Position numbers and translations under genes: made by a program. Below, one piece after another: positions 7,628 through 17,032 of a stretch of 33,164 nt of DNA. The DNA comes from RBG-16-66-20 sp035517595. GTDB lineage: Bacteria; Pseudomonadota; Gammaproteobacteria; Burkholderiales; SG8-39. The stretch lies in contig DATIYN010000206.1 in NCBI GenBank assembly GCA_035517595.1, forward strand, positions 1-33,164, in the 5' to 3' direction. The notes beneath the pieces were generated by a model. The model had not been told where the DNA came from and ran no database searches. It was given only the letters and a program-made list of their open reading frames with translations. How positions within the stretch are numbered: position 1 is the stretch's first letter; each line of letters starts with the position of its first letter.

Positions 7628-8098
7628 ATGAACATCAACGCAACGCTCTTCGCGCAGGCGATCGTGTTCTTTCTTTTCATCTTCGTCACGATCAGATACA
7701 TCTGGCCGATGATGCAGCAGGCGATCGACGCGCGGCAGAAGACCATCGCCGACGGTCTCGCCGCGGCAGAGCAGGGCAAGAAGTCGCTCGAGACCTCCGC
7801 GAAGCAGGCCGAGCAGGCGATCCATGACGCGCGCGGCCGCGCCGCCGAAATTCTCGAGCACGCCGAGAAGCGCGGCACGCAGATGATCGACGAGGCGAAG
7901 GCGGCCGCCAAGGCCGAGGGCGAGCGCGAGAAGGCGGCCGCCAAGGCCGACATCCAGCAGGAAGCCCAGCGCGCGCGCGAGCAGCTGCGCGAGCAGGTAG
8001 CGGCGCTCGCGGTTGCCGGCGCCGAGAAGATCCTGCGCCGCGAGGTGGATGCCAAGGCGCACGCCGATCTGCTGAACGGCATCAAGAGCCAGCTCTAG
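7628..8098 (+). CDS. atpF: F0F1 ATP synthase subunit b
   Basis: Subunit b is the peripheral stalk that links F0 to F1. It is 156 residues long: one N-terminal membrane helix (about 5-25) followed by a long charged coiled coil rich in alanine, glutamate and lysine, ending with the delta-binding region. The ATG at 7628 gives the usual MNINATLFAQAIVF N-terminus; the upstream open frame is a shadow of atpE. A GAGGG stands before the start. It is a single, undivided b gene, with no b-prime. Confidence 0.96.
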   Translation: MNINATLFAQAIVFFLFIFVTIRYIWPMMQQAIDARQKTIADGLAAAEQGKKSLETSAKQAEQAIHDARGRAAEILEHAEKRGTQMIDEAKAAAKAEGEREKAAAKADIQQEAQRAREQLREQVAALAVAGAEKILRREVDAKAHADLLNGIKSQL

Positions 8099-8100
8099 GA

Positions 8101-8637
8101 ATGGCCGAACCCAGCACCATCGCCCGGCCCTACGCGGAAGCGGCCTTCAGGCTCGCCGGCGCGCAGGGCAAGCTCGCCGACTGGTCGGCAGCGCTCGCGG
8201 ACCTTGCTGCAGTGGCGGCTGATGCGCGCGTCCGGGCCGCGGCCAGCGACCCGAACCTGCCGGCGGCCAAGGTCGCGGGCCTGTTCATCGCGGTGCTCGC
8301 GGGCAGGCTCTCCGGCGAGGCCGAGAACTTCGTTCGCGTGCTCGCCGAGAACGGCCGCCTGGACGTGCTTGACGAGATCCGCGACCAGTACGAGGCGCTG
8401 AAGAACGAGCGCGAGGGAGTGATGGAGGCCGAGGTCTACAGCGCCTTCGAGATGGACGCGGCGCAGACCGCGGACCTGGTGGCGCGCCTGGAGAAGAAGA
8501 CCGGCCGCAAGGTGCGCGCCAAGGTCAGCGTCGACGCATCGCTCATAGGCGGCGTCAAGGTGGTGCTGGGAGACAAGGTCATCGACGGTTCCGCGCGCGC
8601 GCAGCTGGTCGCGCTGGAAAACGCATTGAAGGCATAG
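8101..8637 (+). CDS. atpH: F0F1 ATP synthase subunit delta
   Basis: Delta caps the alpha3beta3 head and joins it to the b stalk. The 178-residue protein begins with the family's STIARPYAEAAF segment. It contains the C-terminal signature GGVKVVLGDKVIDGSARAQL that pairs with the b subunit. The start follows the atpF stop by two bases, with AGGA just upstream. Confidence 0.96.
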   Translation: MAEPSTIARPYAEAAFRLAGAQGKLADWSAALADLAAVAADARVRAAASDPNLPAAKVAGLFIAVLAGRLSGEAENFVRVLAENGRLDVLDEIRDQYEALKNEREGVMEAEVYSAFEMDAAQTADLVARLEKKTGRKVRAKVSVDASLIGGVKVVLGDKVIDGSARAQLVALENALKA

Positions 8638-8661
8638 CAGCAGCCCGCTTAAGGAGTTGTC

Positions 8662-10209
<1,548 letters not shown>

Positions 10210-10229
10210 GCCAAAGGCGAGCAGCCTAG

Positions 10230-11093
10230 ATGCCCGGCACCAAAGAAATACGGATGAAGATCCGGAGTGTGCAGAACACCCGGAAGATCACCAAGGCGAT
10301 GGAGATGGTCGCCGCCTCGAAGATGCGCCGGGCGCAGGACCGCATGCGCGCGGCGCGCCCCTACGGCGAGAAGATCCGCAACGTCGCTGCGCACATCAGC
10401 CACGCCAATCCGGAGTACCGGCATCCGTTCCTGGTCCCGCGCGACACCGTGAAGCGCGTCGGCCTCGTCGTCATCACCACCGACAAGGGGCTGTGCGGCG
10501 CGCTCAACACCAACCTGCTGCGCATGGTGCTGAACCAGTACAAGCAGTGGCAGGCCGAGGGCGAGGAGATCGACGTCTGCTGTCTCGGCAACAAGGGCCT
10601 GGGCTTCATGCAACGGCTGGGCGCGAACGTCGTCGCGCATGCCGTGCAGCTGGGCGACCGGCCGCAGATGGACCGGCTCATCGGCACGCTCAAGGTGATG
10701 CTCGACGGCTTCACGCGCGACCGCTTCGACCGGCTGGTCATCGCCTATACGCGCTTCATCAACACCATGAAGCAGGAGCCCGCCATCGAGCAGCTGCTGC
10801 CGCTTTCGGGCGAGCGGCTCGGCTCGCCGGAGACGGTCTGGGACTACCTCTACGAGCCGGAGGCGAAGGCGGTGCTCGACCAGGTGCTCGTGCGCTACAT
10901 CGAGGCGATCATCTTCCAGGCGGTGGCCGAGAACATGGCCTCCGAGCAATCGGCGCGCATGGTGGCGATGAAGGCGGCCTCCGACAACGCGCGCAACCTC
11001 ATCGACGAGCTGACGCTGATCTACAACAAGAACCGCCAGGCGGGCATTACGAAAGAGCTTTCCGAAATCGTGGGCGGCGCGGCCGCCGTTTAA
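10230..11093 (+). CDS. atpG: F0F1 ATP synthase subunit gamma
   Basis: Gamma is the central rotor shaft. The 287-residue protein has the N-terminal helix beginning PGTKEIRMKIRSVQNTRKIT, the conserved ITTDKGLCGALNTNL stretch, and the C-terminal helix ending with the signature ITKELSEIVGGA. It lies between atpA and atpD as usual. Confidence 0.98.
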   Translation: MPGTKEIRMKIRSVQNTRKITKAMEMVAASKMRRAQDRMRAARPYGEKIRNVAAHISHANPEYRHPFLVPRDTVKRVGLVVITTDKGLCGALNTNLLRMVLNQYKQWQAEGEEIDVCCLGNKGLGFMQRLGANVVAHAVQLGDRPQMDRLIGTLKVMLDGFTRDRFDRLVIAYTRFINTMKQEPAIEQLLPLSGERLGSPETVWDYLYEPEAKAVLDQVLVRYIEAIIFQAVAENMASEQSARMVAMKAASDNARNLIDELTLIYNKNRQAGITKELSEIVGGAAAV

Positions 11094-11105
11094 GGAATCG
11101 AAACC

Positions 11106-12536
11106 ATGGCACAAGCACAAGGCACCATCGTTCAGGTCATCGGCGCGGTGACGGACGTCGAATTCCCGCGCGACCAGCTGCCCAAGGTCTACGACGCGCT
11201 GACGCTCGAGAACACGGGCGATGCCGGTCTCGCCGAGAAAGGCCTCACGTTCGAAGTCGAGCAGCAGCTCGGCGACGGCGTGGTGCGCTGCATCGCGCTC
11301 GGATCCTCGGACGGCCTGCGCCGCGGCATGAAGGTCTCGAGCACCGGCGCGCCGATCTCGGTGCCGGTAGGCAACGGCACGCTCGGGCGCATCATGGACG
11401 TGCTCGGCCGCCCGATCGACGAGGTCGGCCCGATCAAGGCCGAGGCGAGGCGCTCGATCCACCAGCTTGCGCCGAAGTTCGACGAGCTGTCGCCCTCGGT
11501 CGAGCTGCTCGAGACCGGCATCAAGGTGATCGACCTGATTTGCCCGTTCGCCAAGGGCGGCAAGATCGGCCTGTTCGGCGGCGCCGGCGTTGGCAAGACG
11601 GTGACGATGCTGGAGCTGATCAACAACATCGCCACCAAACACGGCGGCCAGTCGGTGTTCGCCGGCGTCGGCGAACGCACGCGCGAGGGCAACGACTTCT
11701 ACCACGAGATGATCGAGGCGGAAGTGATCAAGAAGGACAACCTCGTCGAGTCAAAGGTCTCGATGGTGTTCGGACAGATGAACGAACCGCCCGGCAACCG
11801 CCTGCGCGTGGGCCTCACCGGCCTCACCATGGCCGAGGCCTTCCGCGACGAGGGCCGCGACATCCTGCTGTTCATCGACAACATCTACCGCTTCACGCTC
11901 GCCGGCACCGAAGTGTCCGCGCTGCTCGGGCGCATGCCCTCGGCGGTGGGCTACCAGCCCACGCTCGCCGAGGAGATGGGCCGCCTGCAGGAGCGCATCA
12001 CCTCCACCAAGACCGGCTCGATCACCTCGATCCAGGCGGTTTACGTGCCGGCGGACGACCTGACCGACCCGTCGCCGGCGACCACCTTCGGCCACCTCGA
12101 CGCGACCATCGTGCTGTCGCGCGACATCGCGGCGCTAGGGATCTACCCGGCGGTGGACCCGCTCGACTCGACTTCGCGCCAGGTGGACCCGAACGTCATC
12201 GGCGAGGACCACTACGGCACCACGCGCGCAGTCCAGGCGACGCTGCAGCGCTACAAGGAGCTGCGCGACATCATCGCCATCCTCGGCATGGACGAGCTCT
12301 CGCCCGAGGACAAGCTAGCGGTGGCGAGGGCGCGCAAGATCCAGAGGTTTCTCTCGCAGCCGTTCACGGTGGCGCAGAACTTCACCGGCACGCCGGGCAA
12401 GTACGTGACGCTGAAGGACACCATCCGGGGCTTCAAGATGATCGTCAACGGCGAATGCGACGCGCTGCCCGAGCAGGCCTTCTACATGGTCGGCACGATC
12501 GAGGAAGCGCAAGACAAGGCGAAGACGCTCAAGTAG
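11106..12536 (+). CDS. atpD: F0F1 ATP synthase subunit beta
   Basis: Beta is the catalytic subunit. The 476-residue protein contains the P-loop GGAGVGKT (158-165), the catalytic glutamate in GVGERTREGND (Glu190), and the DELSEED-loop equivalent DELSPEDK. The betaproteobacterial wording DNIYRFTLAGTEVSALLGR is present. A GGAATCG leader precedes the start 12 bases after atpG. Confidence 0.98.
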   Translation: MAQAQGTIVQVIGAVTDVEFPRDQLPKVYDALTLENTGDAGLAEKGLTFEVEQQLGDGVVRCIALGSSDGLRRGMKVSSTGAPISVPVGNGTLGRIMDVLGRPIDEVGPIKAEARRSIHQLAPKFDELSPSVELLETGIKVIDLICPFAKGGKIGLFGGAGVGKTVTMLELINNIATKHGGQSVFAGVGERTREGNDFYHEMIEAEVIKKDNLVESKVSMVFGQMNEPPGNRLRVGLTGLTMAEAFRDEGRDILLFIDNIYRFTLAGTEVSALLGRMPSAVGYQPTLAEEMGRLQERITSTKTGSITSIQAVYVPADDLTDPSPATTFGHLDATIVLSRDIAALGIYPAVDPLDSTSRQVDPNVIGEDHYGTTRAVQATLQRYKELRDIIAILGMDELSPEDKLAVARARKIQRFLSQPFTVAQNFTGTPGKYVTLKDTIRGFKMIVNGECDALPEQAFYMVGTIEEAQDKAKTLK

Positions 12537-12539
12537 CCA

Positions 12540-12962
12540 ATGGCCGCCCATACCATCCACGTCGACGTCGTCAGCGCCGAGGAGTCCATCTTCTCCGGCG
12601 AGGCGGAGTTCGTCGTGCTCCCGGGCGAGGCGGGCGAGCTCGGCATCTACCCGCGCCACGCGCCGCTGATCACGCGCATCAAGCCAGGCGTAGTGACGAT
12701 CACGCCCGCGGGCGGCGGCGAGAAGCAGACTATTTTCGTGGCCGGCGGCATCCTCGAGGTGCAGCCCAAGGTGATCACCGTCCTTGCCGACACCGCGATC
12801 CGCGCCCACGACCTCGACGAAGCGAAGGCGAACGAAGCCCTGCAGCGCGCGGAAGACGCGCGGCGCAATGCCAAGGACAAGCAGGAGGTCGCGGCGGTCG
12901 AGAGCGAAGTGGCGATGCTCGCCGCCCAGCTCGCGGCGATCCGCAGGCTGCGCAGGAAGTAG
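12540..12962 (+). CDS. atpC: F0F1 ATP synthase subunit epsilon
   Basis: Epsilon is a rotor subunit that couples gamma to the c ring and can inhibit ATP hydrolysis through its C-terminal helices. The 140-residue protein has the N-terminal beta-sandwich with the conserved EFVVLPGEAGELGIYPRHAP-type block and a complete two-helix C-terminal domain ending LRRK. It is the last gene of the operon. The next gene is convergent, and only a GC-rich palindrome without a T tract lies between them. Confidence 0.97.
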   Translation: MAAHTIHVDVVSAEESIFSGEAEFVVLPGEAGELGIYPRHAPLITRIKPGVVTITPAGGGEKQTIFVAGGILEVQPKVITVLADTAIRAHDLDEAKANEALQRAEDARRNAKDKQEVAAVESEVAMLAAQLAAIRRLRRK

Positions 12963-12974
12963 CGGCGCGCGCCG
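12963..12974. terminator. GC-rich palindrome between atpC and the convergent FkbM gene
   Basis: A perfect 12-bp palindrome, CGGCGCGCGCCG, follows the atpC stop inside the 27-bp convergent gap. There is no T tract on either side, so it is at best a weak or Rho-assisted terminator. Confidence 0.25.
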
Positions 12975-12989
12975 CGGCGCCGGGCCCGC

Positions 12990-13745
12990 CTAGGCCCTCA
13001 GGTACCAGTCGTCCCACTGCGAGAGCGAGGCGAATTTCCTCGCGTACCCCTGCGCCGCGAGCAGCGCGTGGATCTCGTCGCGAGCCGGCGCGAAGTTGTG
13101 CTCTACGGTAATGACCTCGACGCGATAATGGCTGAAATCGAAGGCGCGCAGGATTTCGAGCTCCGAGCCTTCGGTGTCGATCGACAGGTATTCCATCTGT
13201 CGCGGCGCGCCGTGCTCGGCGAGCAGGTCGTTGAGCGAGACCGTTGCCACCGCGTAGCGCGTGCCGCCCGCGCGCAGCGGCGCGTGGCCGTCGCCCGCGG
13301 TAAATGCGTCGATCGTGGAGAGCTCGGGCAGCGGTGCCTCGTTGAAGACGAGCTGCTCGCCGCTGCGACTCCAGACGCAGCGCGCGTCGATCGCACATCG
13401 GCGATTGCGCCGCAGCCGGTCGTGCCAGACGCGCGCCGGCTCGGCGACGATGCCGTGCCAGCCGAAGTCCCTTTCCAGCAGCAGCGTGTTGCTGAGCTCC
13501 GTTCCGTCGGCGGCGCCGAACTCGACGAAGTAGCCTTCGCGCTTGCCGTGCAGCTCGTAGGCCACAAACAGGTCCTGGAACAGCTGTGCGAAGGAGCGGT
13601 GGCAGTTCCGGTAGCAGAAGGCGAGGAAGGCCTCGTCGTCCAGGCGCGGCTTGCCCGGCGGCAGGCTTTCGACCTCCTGCGTAAAGCTGCGCAGGCCGAG
13701 CAGCGACCGAAATGCGTCGGTGACCTGCGCGGTGGCGTCGGTCAA
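12990..13745 (-). CDS. FkbM-family (Methyltransf_21) SAM-dependent methyltransferase
   Basis: The 251-residue protein has the FkbM-family layout: YFVEFGAADGTELSNT as the SAM-binding motif I (about residues 92-107), then the acidic-strand/GIVAEPARVW segment, and MEYLSIDTEGSELEILRAF as the family-defining motif. Such enzymes O-methylate sugars or small metabolites, often in polysaccharide modification; the substrate here is unknown. The start is a TTG four bases after the glutathione S-transferase stop, with no strong Shine-Dalgarno. No in-frame ATG lies nearby, so it probably depends on coupling to the upstream gene. It is the last gene of the minus-strand unit led by the two small ORFs and creD. 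Confidence 0.82.
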   Translation of the reverse strand: MTDATAQVTDAFRSLLGLRSFTQEVESLPPGKPRLDDEAFLAFCYRNCHRSFAQLFQDLFVAYELHGKREGYFVEFGAADGTELSNTLLLERDFGWHGIVAEPARVWHDRLRRNRRCAIDARCVWSRSGEQLVFNEAPLPELSTIDAFTAGDGHAPLRAGGTRYAVATVSLNDLLAEHGAPRQMEYLSIDTEGSELEILRAFDFSHYRVEVITVEHNFAPARDEIHALLAAQGYARKFASLSQWDDWYLRA

Positions 13746-13749
13746 GCGC

Positions 13750-14424
13750 TCAGCTCGGCGCGCCGGCGTAGGGCTCGTCTTCCGCCACGAACTCGGCTTC
13801 CTTGACGGCGTCCGCGCTCCAGTCAGCCACGCCCGGCGAGGCGAGCAGGCGCTGCTGGTAGTCGCGCGCCGGACCTTTCAGCTCGACGCCGTAGGTCACG
13901 AACCGCGTCGCGACCGGAGCGTAGAACGCGTCCGCCGCGCAGAACTCGCCAAACAGGAACGGCCCCTTCGCGGTTGCCCAGAGCGCGCTGATGCGCGCGA
14001 TATCCTTCTCGACGCCGTCGCTCATGCCCTTGCCGGGATAGCGGCTGCGGATGTTCATCGGCATCGCGCCGCGCAGCGCGCGGAATCCTCCGTGCATTTC
14101 CGCGCAGTACGAGCGCGCACGCGAGCGCGGCTGCGCCTCCGCCGGCCACACGCCACGATCCGGAAAGAGCTCGTGCAGCCGCTCAGCGATCGCCAGCGTG
14201 TCCCAGGTGGCGAACCCAGAGCCGGGCTCGCCCTCCCAGAGCACGGGCACGAGGCCCGAGGGCGACAGCCGGTCGATCTGCGCGCGCCAGTCGCGCGACT
14301 CGAATTTGAGCATGCGCTCGGTGAACGCGATGCCGCGTCCGCGCAGGAGCACCCAGGGCCGCATTGACCAGGAAGAGTAGTTCTTGTTGGCGATGACGAG
14401 GGTAAGTGCGGCGGGCGCGTGCAT
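13750..14424 (-). CDS. Glutathione S-transferase family protein
   Basis: The product is a 224-residue cytosolic protein with an N-terminal thioredoxin-like fold and an all-helical C-terminal domain. The motif NKNYSSWSMRPWVLLR near the N-terminus places a likely catalytic serine (SSWS). The GLVPVLWEGE segment supplies the cis-proline of the glutathione site. The family conjugates or reduces electrophiles; the substrate is unknown. Starts are possible at 14442, 14433 and 14424. I chose 14424 because family members begin just before LTLVIANKNYSSWS, but a GGGAG touches that ATG without a spacer, so the first in-frame ATG (14442), overlapping the creD stop, remains possible. Confidence 0.85.
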   Translation of the reverse strand: MHAPAALTLVIANKNYSSWSMRPWVLLRGRGIAFTERMLKFESRDWRAQIDRLSPSGLVPVLWEGEPGSGFATWDTLAIAERLHELFPDRGVWPAEAQPRSRARSYCAEMHGGFRALRGAMPMNIRSRYPGKGMSDGVEKDIARISALWATAKGPFLFGEFCAADAFYAPVATRFVTYGVELKGPARDYQQRLLASPGVADWSADAVKEAEFVAEDEPYAGAPS

Positions 14425-14434
14425 CTCCCGCATT

Positions 14435-15823
14435 CTACGCATGCCGATGGCTCTCCGAAGGCGAAGCTTGCTCGCCGAGCGCGTTCCAATCGACCCGCCG
14501 CGTGGCGATCATCGCCGCAGCGAGCGCCGCGAAAACGAGCAGCGCGCCCATGAGCAGCGCATGATCCTCCGAGCGCAGCAGCACGTAGAGCAGCCCATAC
14601 AGCCCGGCGAGCGTCCCTCCGAACGCGAGGCCGCGCCGCGCGCTGCGCAGCACGTGGCCTACGTAGTATCCCTGCAGTCCTACGCAGGCGGCCGTCGCGA
14701 TCGCATACGCAGCCGCAAATCCCACGTGCTCGGCGAGCGCGAGAAGAAGCAGGAAGAACAGCGCGAGCGCGAAGCCGACGAGCAAGTACTGAACCGGATG
14801 GATCGCCAGCCGCCTGAGCACCTCGAACAGGAAGAAGGCCGCGAACGTGAGGCCGATGAACAGGAAGCCGTATTTCACCGAGCGCTCCACCGTCTGGTAG
14901 AGGTCGACCGGCTGATAGAAGGAAACGCCCAAGCTGTAGGTCTGGAACGCGTCGCACTGGTGGGACTGAACGCACTGCTGGTAGAGCTGGGCCAGATTCG
15001 TCGCGAAATGCGAGGTGCGCCAGCTCGCCGCGAAGCCGTCCTTCGTGAGCGTGCCGCCCGCTTCGGGGAGGATGCGTCCTGCGAAGCTCGGGTGCGGCCA
15101 GCGCGAGGCGAGCGCGACGCTCGAGGTCGCACCGACCGGCACGATGTCCAGGCGCCCGGTGCCCAGCAGCGTGAGCTCGACGAGGAATTCGTGCCGCGTC
15201 GGCGCCGTTGCCGCAGCCTCGGCGCGGAGCACGCCCAGGTCGGCGTGGATGCCGCTCGCGAGACCGGCGCCCGCGCTGCCGCCGGGCTCGAGCGGCGGCT
15301 GCACCCCGTCCCACTCGATGCGAATCGGCTCGCGAATGCCGCGGGTGTCGCGCAGCCCGAGGACGAGCTGCGCGCGGCCCCAATCGAGCGATCCGGGTCC
15401 GGCGGCGACGCCGAGTCCTGCCGGCAGCATGAACGAGCCCCGCAGCCTGGCCTGCAGCGTGTAGAGCTGCGCCTCGTAAATGCCGCGGTGCTTGGTTTGC
15501 AGGGCAATGTCGCCATCGACTTGCAGCGTTTCCGGCAGCAGTGCGATCTGGCCGCGCTCCAGCTTCTCGCGGGTCGCCGTGCGGGTACGTCCCGTCTCGT
15601 CGGTGGTGCTGATCGCTTCCTGGCTTCGCCGCGTCCAGGGCACGTAGAGCACCGGGCCGATCACGCTCTGCGCCTCGCTCGTGCCGCGCGCGATGTCCGC
15701 GAGCACTCCTTCGCGCGCCTGCTTGCGCTCAGCGATCAGGCCGCGGACCATCTCCGCGGGAATCTGCAGCAGCAGGGCGACAAGGCCGACCAGGCCGATC
15801 TTCAGCCACAGCGATTTCTGCAT
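14435..15823 (-). CDS. creD: Inner membrane protein CreD
   Basis: The 462-residue product has one N-terminal membrane helix (about 7-25), a large periplasmic domain, and about five C-terminal helices, the layout of CreD (Cet). The family segment after the first helix, IAERKQAREGVLADIARG, and VLYVPW are present. CreD genes are usually induced by CreBC-type or BlrAB-type two-component systems and linked to envelope stress and beta-lactam tolerance; the biochemical role is unknown. A GAGGAG lies upstream of the ATG. Here a response regulator/kinase pair diverges about 490 bp away, with two small ORFs between. Confidence 0.9.
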   Translation of the reverse strand: MQKSLWLKIGLVGLVALLLQIPAEMVRGLIAERKQAREGVLADIARGTSEAQSVIGPVLYVPWTRRSQEAISTTDETGRTRTATREKLERGQIALLPETLQVDGDIALQTKHRGIYEAQLYTLQARLRGSFMLPAGLGVAAGPGSLDWGRAQLVLGLRDTRGIREPIRIEWDGVQPPLEPGGSAGAGLASGIHADLGVLRAEAAATAPTRHEFLVELTLLGTGRLDIVPVGATSSVALASRWPHPSFAGRILPEAGGTLTKDGFAASWRTSHFATNLAQLYQQCVQSHQCDAFQTYSLGVSFYQPVDLYQTVERSVKYGFLFIGLTFAAFFLFEVLRRLAIHPVQYLLVGFALALFFLLLLALAEHVGFAAAYAIATAACVGLQGYYVGHVLRSARRGLAFGGTLAGLYGLLYVLLRSEDHALLMGALLVFAALAAAMIATRRVDWNALGEQASPSESHRHA

Positions 15824-15884
15824 CGAATCTTCTCCTCGGCCGCGGCTGCCGAAGCGGGCGGGCGCCGCCGGGGCCGTGTCCCGA

Positions 15885-15896
15885 TCCTCCTTTCTG
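15885..15896 (-). promoter_or_regulatory. Orphan Shine-Dalgarno-like sequence upstream of creD
   Basis: On the minus strand AGAAAGGAGGAT is a near-perfect anti-16S complement, yet no ATG, GTG or TTG follows within 12 bases. It lies about 60 bases before the creD start, which has its own GAGGAG. It may be a ribosome standby site or chance. Confidence 0.3.
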
Positions 15897-15926
15897 GTAT
15901 CCGGCGCGCCCGCCGCCGCGGTTTGT

Positions 15927-16049
15927 TCAGCCCAGGCGCCTCAGCGCCGAGGCGAGCCGATCGAAGAGCCGTCGCGCGAGGCAGCGCCTTGCCGCGGCAC
16001 GTGGCATCGCGCACTCGACGCCAAGCGCAGTTTCGCCGTAGCAGCTCAT
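15927..16049 (-). CDS. Small ORF of 40 codons, unknown function
   Basis: This ORF starts at an ATG that overlaps the stop of the upstream 38-codon ORF as ATGA, which suggests translational coupling. The predicted peptide has three cysteines (C3, C13, C24) and an arginine-rich second half, RRLFDRLASALRRLG, that would form an amphipathic helix. I do not recognise a family. Its high arginine content is what random reading of GC-rich DNA also gives, so the start overlap is the main support. It is followed after about 100 bases by creD on the same strand. Confidence 0.4.
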   Translation of the reverse strand: MSCYGETALGVECAMPRAAARRCLARRLFDRLASALRRLG

Positions 16050-16162
16050 GCCGCGAGCAACATCGTGATGCCCGCCAGCACGATGCTGACGAACAAGCCG
16101 ATGCCGGCGGCGAGCGAGAGTTGCGCAGCAATTTCGATGGCGACGGGTGCATTCCTGATCAT
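16046..16162 (-). CDS. Small single-span membrane protein of 38 residues
   Basis: Read on the minus strand, an ATG at 16162 opens a 38-codon frame preceded by an excellent Shine-Dalgarno, AAAGGAG, about seven bases upstream. The peptide begins MIRNAPVAIEIAAQ. It then has one continuous hydrophobic helix of about 24 residues (LSLAAGIGLFVSIVLAG and onwards) ending LLAA. It has no cleavage site and looks like a single-pass inner membrane microprotein. I do not recognise the family. It is the first gene of the minus-strand unit that includes creD and is divergent from the response regulator gene, so it is a plausible target or partner of that two-component system (inference). Confidence 0.65.
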   Translation of the reverse strand: MIRNAPVAIEIAAQLSLAAGIGLFVSIVLAGITMLLAA

Positions 16163-16301
16163 GACGAGGCTCCTTTCCGGTTGCCCGCATTAAACGATCC
16201 GCGCGGGCGCTTCCCGGGCGCCGCGAAGGGCAGAGCGGAGATGAAAAATGGCGAAAAGATGGCGCCGCGCTGCGCGCGAATTGCGCGCAAGGGCTTCGCG
16301 G

Positions 16302-16307
16302 TATAGT
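16302..16307 (+). promoter_or_regulatory. Possible -10 element of the response regulator gene
   Basis: TATAGT ends six bases before the ATG at 16314. The palindrome TTGCGCGCAA (16281-16290) lies upstream, but its TTGCGC is only 15 bp from the hexamer. If this is the -10 element, the transcript would start at or beside the start codon. Confidence 0.4.
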
Positions 16308-16313
16308 CGGCGC

Positions 16314-17003
16314 ATGGCCCGCCGCATCGCGATCGTCGAAGACGACGCCGCCATCCGCGCCAACTACGCGGAAGCGCTCCGGCGCCACGGCTACGACGTG
16401 GCGGCCTACGCGGGGCGGCGCGAAGCGATGGCGGCGCTGCGCGCGCGCCTGCCGGACCTCGCGGTCATCGACATCGGCCTGGGCGAGGAGGCCGAGGGCG
16501 GTTTCGCGCTGTGCCGCGACTTGCGCGCGCTGTCGCCGCAGCTTCCGATCGTGTTCCTGACGGCGCGCGACTCGGATTTCGACGTCGTCTCGGGGCTGCG
16601 CCTCGGGGCCGACGACTACCTCACCAAAGGCGTGAGCCTGCCGCACCTCATGGCGCGCATCGGCGCGCTGTTCCGGCGCGTGGACGCCCTCGCCGAGGCG
16701 AAGCCGGTCGAGGAGCGCGTCGTGCGCGGCGACCTGGAGCTCGATCTCAAGCGCTTCAGCGCGCAGTGGAAAGGCAAGCGCATAGAGCTCACGCTCACCG
16801 AGTTCTGGATCGTGCACTCGCTCGCGCGCCATCCGGGCCACGTGAAAAGCCGCGATCAGCTCATGCGCGACGCGGAGCTCGTGGTGGACGACGCCACCGT
16901 GACCTCGCACGTCAAGCGCGTGCGGGCGAAATTCCTCGCCGCCGACCCGGCCTTCGACGGCATCGAGACCGCGTACGGTCTCGGCTACCGCTGGAAGGCC
17001 TAG
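16314..17003 (+). CDS. OmpR-family response regulator, PdsR-like
   Basis: The 229-residue protein has a receiver domain with acidic pocket E9-D10-D11, phospho-acceptor Asp53, Thr83 and Lys105. A winged-helix DNA-binding domain follows and ends with YGLGYRW. The segment LTEFWIVHSLARHPGHVKSRDQLM and the phrase VVDDATVTSHVKRVR resemble the regulators annotated as the proteobacterial dedicated sortase system type. Related CreB/ChvI regulators are the alternative. The kinase gene follows by 29 bases. No sortase gene is in the window, so the family name describes similarity, not function. The divergent small-ORF/creD unit is the natural candidate target. No Shine-Dalgarno is evident before the ATG. 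Confidence 0.85.
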   Translation: MARRIAIVEDDAAIRANYAEALRRHGYDVAAYAGRREAMAALRARLPDLAVIDIGLGEEAEGGFALCRDLRALSPQLPIVFLTARDSDFDVVSGLRLGADDYLTKGVSLPHLMARIGALFRRVDALAEAKPVEERVVRGDLELDLKRFSAQWKGKRIELTLTEFWIVHSLARHPGHVKSRDQLMRDAELVVDDATVTSHVKRVRAKFLAADPAFDGIETAYGLGYRWKA

Positions 17004-17032
17004 CCCGGGGGCGCCCTGTCCTGCTTGCCGCC

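Noticed and set aside
10493..13111. 872-codon plus-strand frame across atpG, atpD and atpC
   Set aside because: It is an out-of-frame reading of three conserved genes, and its product is low-complexity and arginine-rich.
16838..16851. CACGTGAAA inside the response regulator gene as a fourth parS
   Set aside because: GGCCACGTGAAAAG matches only the centre and one arm, so it falls short of the consensus.
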